64,000 nucleotides of DNA from Mycolicibacterium mucogenicum DSM 44124 (GTDB taxonomy: Bacteria > Actinomycetota > Actinomycetes > Mycobacteriales > Mycobacteriaceae), in the NCBI RefSeq assembly GCF_005670685.2, contig NZ_CP062008.1:5828001-5892000 (forward strand). The letters are read 5' to 3'. The notes under the pieces were generated by a model. The model did not search any database. It was not told the DNA's origin and was given only the letters and a program-made list of their open reading frames with translations. Shown here piece by piece: positions 17,839-26,529 of the stretch. Position 1 is the first letter of the stretch; every line of letters starts with the position of its first letter. Position numbers and translations under genes: made by a program.

Positions 17839-19887
17839 ATGGCCGACAAGTCGAATAGCTCATCCGGCGCCGCGCCCAGCGTGGAGAGTCCGGCCGCGAT
17901 CCGAAATGTGGTCCTGGTCGGGCCATCTGGGTCCGGCAAGACCACGCTCGTCGAGGCACTGCTGCTCCATGCGGGCGTGCTGACGCGGGCCGGGACGGTG
18001 CTCGACGGCACCACGGTCTGCGATCACGAGCCCGCCGAAGTCGAGCAGCAGCGGTCGGTCGGCTTGGCGCTGGCGTCGCTGCAGCACGGGCCGGTGAAGA
18101 TCAATCTGCTCGACACCCCGGGGTACGCCGATTTCGTCGGCGAGCTGCGGGCCGGTCTCCGGGCGGCCGATTGCGCATTGTTCGTGATGGCCGCCAACGA
18201 CGTGGTCGACGCTGCCACCAAAGCACTGTGGCGCGAATGCGCCGACGTCGGGATGCCGCGCGCCGTCGTGGTGACCAAACTGGACCACGCCCGCGCGACG
18301 TTCGGCGGCGCGGTGGAGTCCGCGCAGGAGTCGTTCGGCGACAAGGTCATTCCGCTGTACCTGCCCGACGGGGACGGGCTGGTCTCACTGCTCGCGGACG
18401 ACGCGACCCTGATCGAGGGCATCATCGAGGAGTCCGAGGACGAGACGCTGATGGAGCGCTACCTCGGCGGTGAACAGATCGACAACGCGGTGCTGGTTGC
18501 CGACCTCGAGCGCGCGGTGGCCCGCGGCTCGTTCTTCCCGGTGATCCCGGTGTGCAGCACCACGGGAACCGGTGCTGCCGAACTGCTCGATGTCATCGCG
18601 CGCGGATTCCCTTCCCCCCCAGAGCATGTGCCGCCACAGGTGTTCACCCCGGCCGGTGTGGAAAAGCCCGCGCCCGCCTGCGATCCCGACGCACCGCTGT
18701 TGGCAGAGGTGGTGAAGACGACGTCGGACCCGTACGTCGGCAAGGTGAGTCTGGTCCGGGTATTTTCCGGCACCATCAGGCCCGACACGACGGTTCACGT
18801 GTCGGGCCATTTCAATTCCTTCGCCGATCCCGCCGCGGGATGCGCCGACCATGAGGACCACGACGAGGACGAGCGCGTCGGCGCACTGTCGTTTCCGCTG
18901 GGCCGCAAGCAACGCCCGGCGGCCGAGGTGATCGCCGGTGACATCTGCGCCATCGCCAGGCTGACGTGTGCCGAGACCGGGGACACCTTGTCGGACAAGG
19001 CTTCTCCCCTGGTGTGCCGGCCGTGGACGATGCCCGCGCCACTGCTCCCCATGGCGATCGTGCCGCATGCCAAGACCGACGAGGACAAGTTGTCGGTGGG
19101 CCTGGCCCGGCTGTCCGCCGAGGATCCGACGCTGCGCATCGAGCAGAACCCGCAGACCCACCAGATCGTGTTGTGGTGCATGGGTGAAGCCCATTCCGCG
19201 GTGGTTCTGGACGCGTTGTCGCGGCGGTTCGGCGTCGCCGTCGACACCACGGAGCTGCGCGTCCCGCTGCGAGAGACGTTCGGCGGCAACGCGAAAGGCC
19301 ACGGTCGGCACGTCAAGCAGTCCGGCGGGCACGGGCAGTTCGCGGTGTGTGACATCACGGTCGAGCCGCTTCCGGAAGGGGCCGGATTCGAGTTCGTCGA
19401 CAAGGTCGTCGGCGGCGCGGTGCCGCGCCAGTTCATCCCGAGCGTGGAGAAAGGCGTTCGCGCCCAGATGGATCGGGGCATCTGCGGGTATCCGATGGTC
19501 GACATCCGCGTGACGCTGCTGGACGGCAAGGCGCACAGCGTGGACTCGTCGGACTATGCCTTCCAGCTCGCGGGCGGCCTGGCGCTGCGCGAGGCGGCCG
19601 CCGCCGCGTCGGTGAACCTGCTCGAACCGATCGACAGCGTGCACATCGTGGTGCCCGACGAAATGGTCGGTGCGGTGATGAGCGACCTGTCGGGCCGGCG
19701 TGGCCGCGTGCTGGGCACCGATACCGCCGGCGATTCCTGCACCGGCATCGACGCCGAGATTCCGGAGATCGAGCTGACCCGCTACCCGATCGAACTGCGG
19801 TCGTTGTCCCACGGTGCCGGGTCTTTCACCCGCACCTTCGCCCGGTACGAACCGATGCCCGAGGCGGTGGCGGCGCGGGTGCGCTGA
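17839..19887 (+). CDS. fusA2: elongation factor G-like GTPase (FusA2 type)
   Basis: 682 residues. G1 GPSGSGKT at residues 28-35, G3 DTPGYADF and G4 TKLD in place of the usual NKxD. EF-G domains II-V follow, including GHGRHVKQSGGHGQFAVCDI of domain IV and the C-terminal domain V (DSVHIVVPDEMVGAVMSDLSGRRGRVLG). The switch I region is shortened and reads EVEQQRSVGLALASL rather than the canonical RGITI, as in the second EF-G of mycobacteria. Its role is unclear; it is probably not the main translocase. A Shine-Dalgarno-like AGGGG precedes ATG 17839. Confidence 0.88.
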   Translation: MADKSNSSSGAAPSVESPAAIRNVVLVGPSGSGKTTLVEALLLHAGVLTRAGTVLDGTTVCDHEPAEVEQQRSVGLALASLQHGPVKINLLDTPGYADFVGELRAGLRAADCALFVMAANDVVDAATKALWRECADVGMPRAVVVTKLDHARATFGGAVESAQESFGDKVIPLYLPDGDGLVSLLADDATLIEGIIEESEDETLMERYLGGEQIDNAVLVADLERAVARGSFFPVIPVCSTTGTGAAELLDVIARGFPSPPEHVPPQVFTPAGVEKPAPACDPDAPLLAEVVKTTSDPYVGKVSLVRVFSGTIRPDTTVHVSGHFNSFADPAAGCADHEDHDEDERVGALSFPLGRKQRPAAEVIAGDICAIARLTCAETGDTLSDKASPLVCRPWTMPAPLLPMAIVPHAKTDEDKLSVGLARLSAEDPTLRIEQNPQTHQIVLWCMGEAHSAVVLDALSRRFGVAVDTTELRVPLRETFGGNAKGHGRHVKQSGGHGQFAVCDITVEPLPEGAGFEFVDKVVGGAVPRQFIPSVEKGVRAQMDRGICGYPMVDIRVTLLDGKAHSVDSSDYAFQLAGGLALREAAAAASVNLLEPIDSVHIVVPDEMVGAVMSDLSGRRGRVLGTDTAGDSCTGIDAEIPEIELTRYPIELRSLSHGAGSFTRTFARYEPMPEAVAARVR

Positions 19888-19989
19888 TCTCCGTGCAGTG
19901 ATCCACGACTTTGGCAAACCTGATCGTGACTGACATCACCCGATGTCATAGTGTCGTCAGATTCGTGCACGCGCGGGCGGGCACCAGGG

Positions 19990-21813
19990 ATGTCAAAGGG
20001 GACACCGGTGGGGACACAGTCGGGGCTCAGTCTGCGTAAATCCGGTCGATACCGCCTGGCAGTGCTCGCCGCGGCGATGGGTATCGCGGCGGCGACCAGT
20101 CAGAACGTCGCCTGGGCGGAGACCGGGACGACCGATTCACCCGGCACCTCGGCCGGCCAGTCCGGGCCGCAGAAGCCCGGCCCCGCCAAGCCCAAGCCGG
20201 CGAGCACCGACAAGAAGGACAAGAAGAAGCCGGACAAGAAGGCCGGCAAGGCCGAGACAGGCGCGGACAAGACCGACGCATCTGGCACGTCCGGCACCAA
20301 GCCGGACGCCGCCACCGACACGTCGGTCACCGACCCCAAGCCAAGCGCGGATCCGGAAGCCAAACCGGACCCCAAGCCCGCGGCCAAGCCCGACGCCAAG
20401 CCGGCCGTCAAACCGGCGAAGAAGGGCTCCGATTCGGTCAAGCCCGCCGGCGACGGCAAGAAGGCACCGAAGCTCCAGCCCGCCACCGCGAGCGCGCCGG
20501 CCAAGGACGCGACAGTTGGCTCTCCCGCGGCCACCGCGGCGACTCCGGCCGTTGACACCAGCGCGCCCGCGCCCGCAAAGACGCCCGCGCCGACGAAGAC
20601 GCCCGCGCCGACCACCCGGCTCGCGGCTCTGTCCGCGACCAACAACACCGTCGGCACCCTGACGACGCCGACGCCACCGCAGCCGCTGAACCCGATCGCG
20701 AAGATCATCCAGCTGCCCGGCCGCATCATCAACACCGTCCTGCAGGTGCTGGACCTGACGGTCTCGCAGAGCGGCCCGAAGAGCCCGTTCAACTGGTCAC
20801 CGATTTCCGAGGCGCTGTTCGCGGGCTTCCGCCGCATCGAGGACATGCTCGGGCTCAGCAAGACCCCCACCGCGACGCCCGTCATCCCGGAGCTGACCTA
20901 CACCGGGCCGACCAGTGGCGACACCCCGACGGTGGAGCAGTTCCTCAACGCCTCGGCCAACGCCTACGTGCTCGGCGCCCAGCCGGGTGATCTGAAGCCG
21001 TTCACCGTCAACGGTTTTCAGATGCAGACGTTCAATCCGCTCTCCGGCGCCGTCGGCAAGGCGTGGGTGACACCCGAGGGCCAGGTCATCGTCGCCTACC
21101 AGGGCACGACGGGCGGCACCAACCTGCTGTTCCATCCGCTGATCGCGCTGTCGCAGATCTTCACGGACATGCAGGTCATCTTCACCCACACCACGCCGCA
21201 GGCGTTCTGGGACTCGCTGGCGTTCGAGCGGAAGGTCGAAGCAGCGGCCCTCGAGCAGGGCTACACCACCGACGACATCTTCGTCACCGGTCACTCGCTG
21301 GGTGGTTGGGAGGCCCAGTTCGTCGCGCAGAAGACGGGCCGCGGCGGCATCGGCTTCGAAGGACCGGGCCTCAACACCTCGGTCCCGGGCAACGGCGTCA
21401 ACTCGAACTTCGTGAACATCGAGACCTACGGAGACACCGCGGCCTACTTCGCCACCGATCTGCCCGGGCTGCAGCCGTTCATGCCGGCCTACGATCCCAC
21501 CGGCGGCAGCAAGCCGCACTACGGCAACATCGTCATGATCGGCGACCCGGATGCGGTCAACCCGCTGTTCAACGCCTCCGCGCTGTGGGGCCCGAACCCG
21601 ATCAACGACATCATCTTCGCCGTCGACATCCTGGGTAACTTCTTCGAGCACCACCTGCCCGGCATGCAGGCCTACAACCTCGGCGTCGCACCGGATCCCG
21701 GTGTCGTGCCCTGGCTGGGCTCCTACACCGGTGCCATCAACGACTGGGGCGACCTCGACATCTACGAACTGCAGCAGGCCGCATCCGACGCCGGTGTCCT
21801 CATCGCCCCGTAA
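19990..21813 (+). CDS. large secreted lipase-like protein with a Lys/Pro/Ala-rich linker
   Basis: 607 residues from ATG 19990. GTG 20008, which follows AAAGGGG, is an equally good start. A signal peptide (YRLAVLAAAMGIAAATSQNVAWA) is followed by about 170 residues of low-complexity Lys/Pro/Ala/Asp sequence with repeated PKP and AKP units. Next comes PGRIINTVLQVLDLT, a segment seen in other mycobacterial exported proteins. A class-3 lipase-like domain then carries nucleophile Ser436 in VTGHSLGGWEAQF; candidate acids lie in ETYGDTAAYF and DPDAV. It probably acts at the cell envelope or outside on lipid esters. The TAA stop is 3 nt before hairpin repeat copy 2. Confidence 0.78.
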   Translation: MSKGTPVGTQSGLSLRKSGRYRLAVLAAAMGIAAATSQNVAWAETGTTDSPGTSAGQSGPQKPGPAKPKPASTDKKDKKKPDKKAGKAETGADKTDASGTSGTKPDAATDTSVTDPKPSADPEAKPDPKPAAKPDAKPAVKPAKKGSDSVKPAGDGKKAPKLQPATASAPAKDATVGSPAATAATPAVDTSAPAPAKTPAPTKTPAPTTRLAALSATNNTVGTLTTPTPPQPLNPIAKIIQLPGRIINTVLQVLDLTVSQSGPKSPFNWSPISEALFAGFRRIEDMLGLSKTPTATPVIPELTYTGPTSGDTPTVEQFLNASANAYVLGAQPGDLKPFTVNGFQMQTFNPLSGAVGKAWVTPEGQVIVAYQGTTGGTNLLFHPLIALSQIFTDMQVIFTHTTPQAFWDSLAFERKVEAAALEQGYTTDDIFVTGHSLGGWEAQFVAQKTGRGGIGFEGPGLNTSVPGNGVNSNFVNIETYGDTAAYFATDLPGLQPFMPAYDPTGGSKPHYGNIVMIGDPDAVNPLFNASALWGPNPINDIIFAVDILGNFFEHHLPGMQAYNLGVAPDPGVVPWLGSYTGAINDWGDLDIYELQQAASDAGVLIAP

Positions 21814-21816
21814 CCA

Positions 21817-21869
21817 GGGATTTGTGCACGATTTTCCGCGGCCATCGCGGAAAATCGTGCACAAATCCC
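21817..21869. repeat. 53-bp hairpin repeat, copy 2 of 5
   Basis: Arms 21817-21840 and 21846-21869 pair perfectly around the loop GCCAT. The outer bases are GGGA/TCCC instead of the GTGA/TCAC of copy 1. It directly follows the lipase stop and precedes the AbiEi/DUF559 gene. Confidence 0.9.
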
Positions 21870-21911
21870 CGTTGATGGAACCGCGGCGCCGCCGCATACG
21901 TCCGAATCTGT

Positions 21912-22781
21912 GTGCTTGACGACTTCCTTCGCCGCCACGATGGCGTAATCACCCGCGCCCAAGCCCTGACCGCGGGGATCAGCGATGACGCCATCAGCCG
22001 CCGAGTCCGCTCCGGCCACTGGCTTCGATGCGCCCCCGGAGTCTTCTTCGTCGACGACCGCGCATTCAGCGATGCGGCCCGCGTCCGCAGTGCAGTGTGG
22101 TCCTACGGCCCAGCCGCCACCGCCACCGGACTGGCCGCCGCGTGGTGGCTGGGTATCACTCACTACGCGCCCGAGACGGTGGAAGTCACCGTGCCGAAGG
22201 TCAGCAATCACCGCAAGCGCGACGGCATCCGAGTCCGCCGCCGCGATTTGCTGCCACAGGACGTCGTCGAACGCGGCGGACTACGAGTCACCGCGCTCCC
22301 ACTGACCGTCATCGAAGCCGCGACGCGGCGCGGAGGTGGCGCCCGACTCATGGACACTGCGTTGCAGCGTCATGTCGAGCTGAAGAAACTCTGGGATGCG
22401 CACCTGCGCAATAAAGGACGACACGGATCGCCTGCGGCTCGGATACTGTTGCTGGCCGCCGAAGACGGGGCCCGGTCGCAGGCCGAACGCTTACTCGTAA
22501 AACTCTTGCGCCGCAACAAGATCACTGGGTGGAAGGCCAACTGCCCGGTCGCCGGATACAAAGTCGACATCGTGTTTCCGGCAGCACAACTCGCCATCGA
22601 AGTCGACGGCTGGGCCTACCACAGCAGTGCTGACGACTTCGAGAACGACCGAAAGCGGCAGAACACCATCTCGCTGCTCGGTTACCAGATCTTGCGGTTC
22701 ACGTGGCTCGACCTGACCGAATATCCCGACCGAGTGCTCGCCGAAATACGGAATGCCCTGCTGTCCAGGCACGCCGCCTGA
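21912..22781 (+). CDS. AbiEi antitoxin-domain and DUF559 nuclease-fold protein
   Basis: 289 residues. The N-terminal part (LDDFLRRHDGVITRAQALTAGISDDAISRRVRSGHWLRCAPGVFFV) is the winged-helix AbiEi-type domain. The C-terminal part is DUF559, a PD-(D/E)xK or Vsr-like fold, with the conserved core KVDIVFPAAQLAIEVDGWAYH and DRKRQNTISLLGYQILRFTW. Such proteins are numerous in mycobacteria and are annotated as type IV antitoxin-like or endonuclease-like, with no proven function. No AbiEii toxin gene is adjacent. GTG 21912 begins the domain. The TGA stop merges with hairpin repeat copy 3. Confidence 0.82.
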   Translation: MLDDFLRRHDGVITRAQALTAGISDDAISRRVRSGHWLRCAPGVFFVDDRAFSDAARVRSAVWSYGPAATATGLAAAWWLGITHYAPETVEVTVPKVSNHRKRDGIRVRRRDLLPQDVVERGGLRVTALPLTVIEAATRRGGGARLMDTALQRHVELKKLWDAHLRNKGRHGSPAARILLLAAEDGARSQAERLLVKLLRRNKITGWKANCPVAGYKVDIVFPAAQLAIEVDGWAYHSSADDFENDRKRQNTISLLGYQILRFTWLDLTEYPDRVLAEIRNALLSRHAA

Positions 22782-22833
22782 AAATTTGTGCACGATTTTC
22801 CGCGGCAACCGCGGAAAATCGTGCACAAATCCC
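22781..22833. repeat. 53-bp hairpin repeat, copy 3 of 5
   Basis: A 21-bp perfect stem (22784-22804 and 22810-22830) around the loop GCAAC. The outermost three bases differ (AAA against CCC), so this copy is trimmed on the left, where the DUF559 stop codon lies. It separates that gene from the convergent carboxylic acid reductase. Confidence 0.88.
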
Positions 22834-22837
22834 TGGG

Positions 22838-25800
22838 TCAGAGCAGGCCGAGCAGCTGCAGATCGGTGATGTACTTGACGATCACCGGCACCGTGACATG
22901 CGGGATGTCCTTGTCCGGGCCCAGCTTTGCCTCTTGCACGGCCTCTCGGAACACCACCACCGGGGCGATGGACCCGTTGTGCGGGTGTTCCGGCTTCTGG
23001 TAGTTGTGCAGCAGCGGCAGCAGTGACGCCTGGCGCTGCCGGTCCGGCAGGGCCCGCAGGGTGGTCTCGAACCGGGCCAGCCATTCGGCGTAATCATCAA
23101 CGCGGGCAATGGAATACCCGGCCCCGATCAGCCAGTCGACGAACTCGTCCATGCCCAGGCCGTCCGAGTGCGGGTTCATCACGTGGTAGGTGACGAACTC
23201 GCCCGCGGGCCGCACGCCGAGCGTGTCGATGGCCTCGGCGATGAATTCGACGGGCAGCCCGTCGTAGTGCGCGGCCTGCCGCTTGCCCTCGGCGTCCCGC
23301 TCGTAGAACGAGTACGGCGCGATGCCGGTGGCCACCAGCGAGAACATCATGCGGGTGAACATGTCGGGCAGGTTGAGCTGTCCGGCGTACGACGTGTCGG
23401 CCAGGATCATGTCGCAGCGGAACACCGAAACCGGCAGTCCGCAAAGATCATTCGCCTCGCGCAGCAGCACCTCACCGGCCCACTTGCTGTTGCCGTAGCC
23501 GTTGGCGTAACCATCGTGGACGGCACGCACCGGGCTCATCACGCGCACGTCGGCCTCTTCGGTGAACGTGCCCGGCGCCAGCTGGTCACCGACGCCGATC
23601 GTCGACACATAGATGTACGGCTTCTGCCGGGTGGTCAGCGCGATCCGGATCAGCTCGGCAGTGCCCAGCGCGTTGGGCCCGAACAGCTCGCTGTACGGCA
23701 GCACGTGGTTCACCAGCGCGGCCGGGTCGACGATGACGTCGACCTCATCGGCCAGACGCTGCCAAACCTCCTGCGAAAGACCGAGATTCTCGTCGCCCTT
23801 GTCACCGGCGATGACTTCGAGGTGATCGGCGGCCAGCGCCTGGTAGTGCGCCAGCAGCTTCGGGTCACCGCTGTCGAACGTCGCATCGAGACGCGCCCGG
23901 GCCTCTTCGTCGGACTTGGCGCGCACCAGGGCGATCACCTTGCCGTCGACCAGGTCCATGCGCTCCAGCCACTCCAGCGCCAGGTAGCGACCCAGGAATC
24001 CGGTTGCGCCCGTGAGCAATACGGTCCGCACCTCGGCGGCCGGCCCCGGCAGCGACGGCGCGGCGGCCAACGTCGCCGCGTCGATGAACTTGTCCAGCGT
24101 CAGGTCCGCGGCCCGCACCTCGACGGCGTTCTTGCCGTGCACCGAGCTGAAGCTGGGACGCTTGGCGCCACCGCTGCGCTCGTTCTCGATGTAGGCGGCC
24201 AGCGCTGCCAGGTCGTTGGCGGGGCTGACGATGATGCCGACCTGGACCTCGACGCCGAAGATCTCCTCGAGCAGGTTGCCGAAAGTCAACGCCGACAACG
24301 AGTCTCCGCCGAGATCGGTGAAGTGGGCATCCGCCGACACCTCGCCGGATGCGCCGAGCAGCGCGCTCGCCGCACGGATGACGGTCGGCAGGGCCGGGCC
24401 CTCCGCGCCGTGCTGCCGCAGCTCGCGGAGTTCATCGGCCTGTCCGGCAGCAAGACTCACGTACAGGTCTTCCAGCGCCGGGCCGTAGTGCGCCTTGAGC
24501 TTCGGCCAGGCCAGCTTGCGGATGCCGGTCAGCAGCCCGTTCTCCAGCGAGAACGGTTCGGTCTCGATGATGAAGTCGCGGGGGATCTCGTAGGACTGCA
24601 ACTCGGCGGCCTTGGCGACCTCCTGCAGCGAGTCACTGATCCGCTGTTTCAGCTCGGCGGAATCCCAACGGGCCAAGGCATCTTCGGTCGGAACCACGAC
24701 AGCCAGCAGGTACGGCTGCGCGCTGTTGCCGTAGACGTAGATCTGCCGGACCAGCGGGCTGTTGTTGCTGAACGCCGCCTCCAGCTTGGCCAGCGTGACG
24801 AACTCGCCCTGCGCCAGCTTCAGCACGTTGTTGCGGCGGTCGACGTACTGGATCTGGTCGGGGCCGATCTCGGCGACGACGTCGCCGGTGCGGTAGAAAC
24901 CGTCCTCGTCGAAGACGCTCGCGGTGACCTCGGGCCGCTTGTAGTAACCCGGGAACAGGTACTGCGTCTTCACCAGCAGCTCACCGCGCGGGTAGGGCTG
25001 GTCGGTCAGGTAGTAGCCCAAGTCGGGCACGTCGACCAGCTTGTAGTCCAGGGTCGGCGGCCGCTGGATGACGCCGTCGAAGAAGACCATGCCGGCCTCG
25101 GTGGAGCCGTAGCCCTCCAGCAGGTGGATGCCGAGGAACTTCTCGACCCACGTCTTGAGCTCGTCGGTGATGGGCGCCGAGCCGGTCATCGCCTTGATGT
25201 AGCGGCCACCGAGCAGGTTCTGCCGCATGTCGGCCATCACCTGCTGCTCGATGTCGTCGCGCTCGGCCTCACCGGCGCCGGCGGGCACCAGCTTGTCGAC
25301 GCGGCTCTGGAATTCCAGGTACAGCATCTCCCAGACGCGGGGCACCAGGTTCAGCTCGGTGGGCCGCGCCAGCGCGAAATCCTCGAGCAGCGTGGACAAG
25401 TCGCTCTTGGCGGCGAAGTAGACGATGCCGCCGTTGGCCAGGCTGGAGTACAGGATGCCACGACCCATGACGTGGCTCATCGGCATGAACGCCAGGTTGA
25501 TCGACGCCCAGCTGGGTCCGAACCACGCCGTGCTGGCCCGCCGCCAGAAGCTCGTCATGTTGCTCTCGGGGTACATCGCACCCTTGGGCGCACCGGTCGA
25601 GCCGGACGTGTAGATCAGCAGGGCCAGTGGGTCGGCCTCTTCGGAGACCGGGGTCGGGGCGTCCGGCAGTTCGCGGCCGCGGCTCAGCACGTCGCCGAAG
25701 GTCTCGACCGTGACGTTCAGGCCGGACAGCGCGTCGCGCGCCTGGTCGATGGCATCACGCTCGTCGTCGACCTCCGGGTGGTGGTCGAAGACCAGGAACC

Positions 25801-26356
25801 GGGCGGGTGCGGGGCCACCGACCGCGAGTTCGACGGCGTCGGCGACGTAGTCCGCGCTGGCGGCGATCAGCACCGGTTCGGTCTCGGCGACGATCGGCAG
25901 CAGCGACGACGCCGCAGAGCTGGTCTGCAGCGGCACCGAGACGGCGCCGATCTGCCCGAGCGCGGTGTCGATGACGGTGTAGTCGGTGCTGGCGAAGCCG
26001 AGGATGGCGACGCGGTCGCCGGCCTTCACACCGTCAGCGTGCAGGGCGGCGGCGACGGCGCGGATGCGGTCCCACAGTTCGGCGTAGGTGATGGTGTCGT
26101 ACTTCGGCAGCAGCCGGGCCACGGTGCGGCCGTTCTCGGTGACGAACTCGACGGCGCGCTGCCCGAGGGCGGTCCGGTCGGCGTAGCCCTCGATGACGGT
26201 CTTCACGATCTCGGGCAGTCGCATGCCGGGCTTTTCGACCGACTCGGCGACCGACTGCAATGGCACGGCCGCGGCGAACTGCGGATCATTGGCGGACAAT
26301 TCGGCGATCCGGCGGGCGAGCCCGTCGGCAGTGCTCTCGGCATGGTCAATCGACAT
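22838..26356 (-). CDS. car: carboxylic acid reductase (FadD9-type), copy A
   Basis: 1172 residues, full CAR length. The adenylation domain spans about 1-645 with P-loop YTSGSTGAPKG (249-259), YGSTEAG and the hinge/core lysine segment GLLTGIRKLAWPK (607-619). A carrier domain follows with phosphopantetheine Ser686 in LGGDSLSAL. The thioester reductase domain (about 740-1172) has NADPH motif GATGFLGR (783-790) and YxxxK in [11 protein letters not shown]. It reduces carboxylic acids to aldehydes with ATP and NADPH and needs a phosphopantetheinyl transferase, not present here. The C-terminal coding end and 3' flank are almost identical to copy B. Confidence 0.95.
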   Translation of the reverse strand: MSIDHAESTADGLARRIAELSANDPQFAAAVPLQSVAESVEKPGMRLPEIVKTVIEGYADRTALGQRAVEFVTENGRTVARLLPKYDTITYAELWDRIRAVAAALHADGVKAGDRVAILGFASTDYTVIDTALGQIGAVSVPLQTSSAASSLLPIVAETEPVLIAASADYVADAVELAVGGPAPARFLVFDHHPEVDDERDAIDQARDALSGLNVTVETFGDVLSRGRELPDAPTPVSEEADPLALLIYTSGSTGAPKGAMYPESNMTSFWRRASTAWFGPSWASINLAFMPMSHVMGRGILYSSLANGGIVYFAAKSDLSTLLEDFALARPTELNLVPRVWEMLYLEFQSRVDKLVPAGAGEAERDDIEQQVMADMRQNLLGGRYIKAMTGSAPITDELKTWVEKFLGIHLLEGYGSTEAGMVFFDGVIQRPPTLDYKLVDVPDLGYYLTDQPYPRGELLVKTQYLFPGYYKRPEVTASVFDEDGFYRTGDVVAEIGPDQIQYVDRRNNVLKLAQGEFVTLAKLEAAFSNNSPLVRQIYVYGNSAQPYLLAVVVPTEDALARWDSAELKQRISDSLQEVAKAAELQSYEIPRDFIIETEPFSLENGLLTGIRKLAWPKLKAHYGPALEDLYVSLAAGQADELRELRQHGAEGPALPTVIRAASALLGASGEVSADAHFTDLGGDSLSALTFGNLLEEIFGVEVQVGIIVSPANDLAALAAYIENERSGGAKRPSFSSVHGKNAVEVRAADLTLDKFIDAATLAAAPSLPGPAAEVRTVLLTGATGFLGRYLALEWLERMDLVDGKVIALVRAKSDEEARARLDATFDSGDPKLLAHYQALAADHLEVIAGDKGDENLGLSQEVWQRLADEVDVIVDPAALVNHVLPYSELFGPNALGTAELIRIALTTRQKPYIYVSTIGVGDQLAPGTFTEEADVRVMSPVRAVHDGYANGYGNSKWAGEVLLREANDLCGLPVSVFRCDMILADTSYAGQLNLPDMFTRMMFSLVATGIAPYSFYERDAEGKRQAAHYDGLPVEFIAEAIDTLGVRPAGEFVTYHVMNPHSDGLGMDEFVDWLIGAGYSIARVDDYAEWLARFETTLRALPDRQRQASLLPLLHNYQKPEHPHNGSIAPVVVFREAVQEAKLGPDKDIPHVTVPVIVKYITDLQLLGLL

Positions 26357-26472
26357 GAAAAAACCTCACGAAAAATCGAAAATCTCGAATGGGGTAGGCC
26401 CCGTTGCATCCCCACTAATTGAATGACGCTGGCGCGGCCGCCGTTGTTCCGGCGATTTCCTGCCAGTTCCCT

Positions 26473-26525
26473 GTGATTTGTGCACGATTTTCCGCGGCCA
26501 TCGCGGAAAATCGTGCACAAATCCC
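26473..26525. repeat. 53-bp hairpin repeat, copy 4 of 5
   Basis: Arms 26473-26496 and 26502-26525 around the loop GCCAT pair except for one T/C mismatch near the base. From the right arm (26502) to 26581 the sequence is identical to 22810-22889, so the repeat was copied or converted together with the end of the reductase gene. Confidence 0.9.
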
Positions 26526-26529
26526 TGGG

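Noticed and set aside
18385..19917. A 510-codon minus-strand frame across fusA2
   Set aside because: It lies antisense to a clear EF-G gene and shows only Arg/His-rich shadow sequence.
20160..20640. Repeats in the lipase linker as a mobile element or CRISPR
   Set aside because: They are in-frame low-complexity codons with no regular spacer length.
21912..22781. The AbiEi/DUF559 gene as half of a toxin-antitoxin pair
   Set aside because: No AbiEii-like nucleotidyltransferase gene lies beside it; the neighbours are a lipase and a reductase.
23168..26422. A 1084-codon plus-strand open frame antisense to carboxylic acid reductase A
   Set aside because: Its composition is His/Asp/Gln/Val-biased shadow coding caused by GC-rich codon usage, it has no domain, and the minus-strand gene is complete and conserved.
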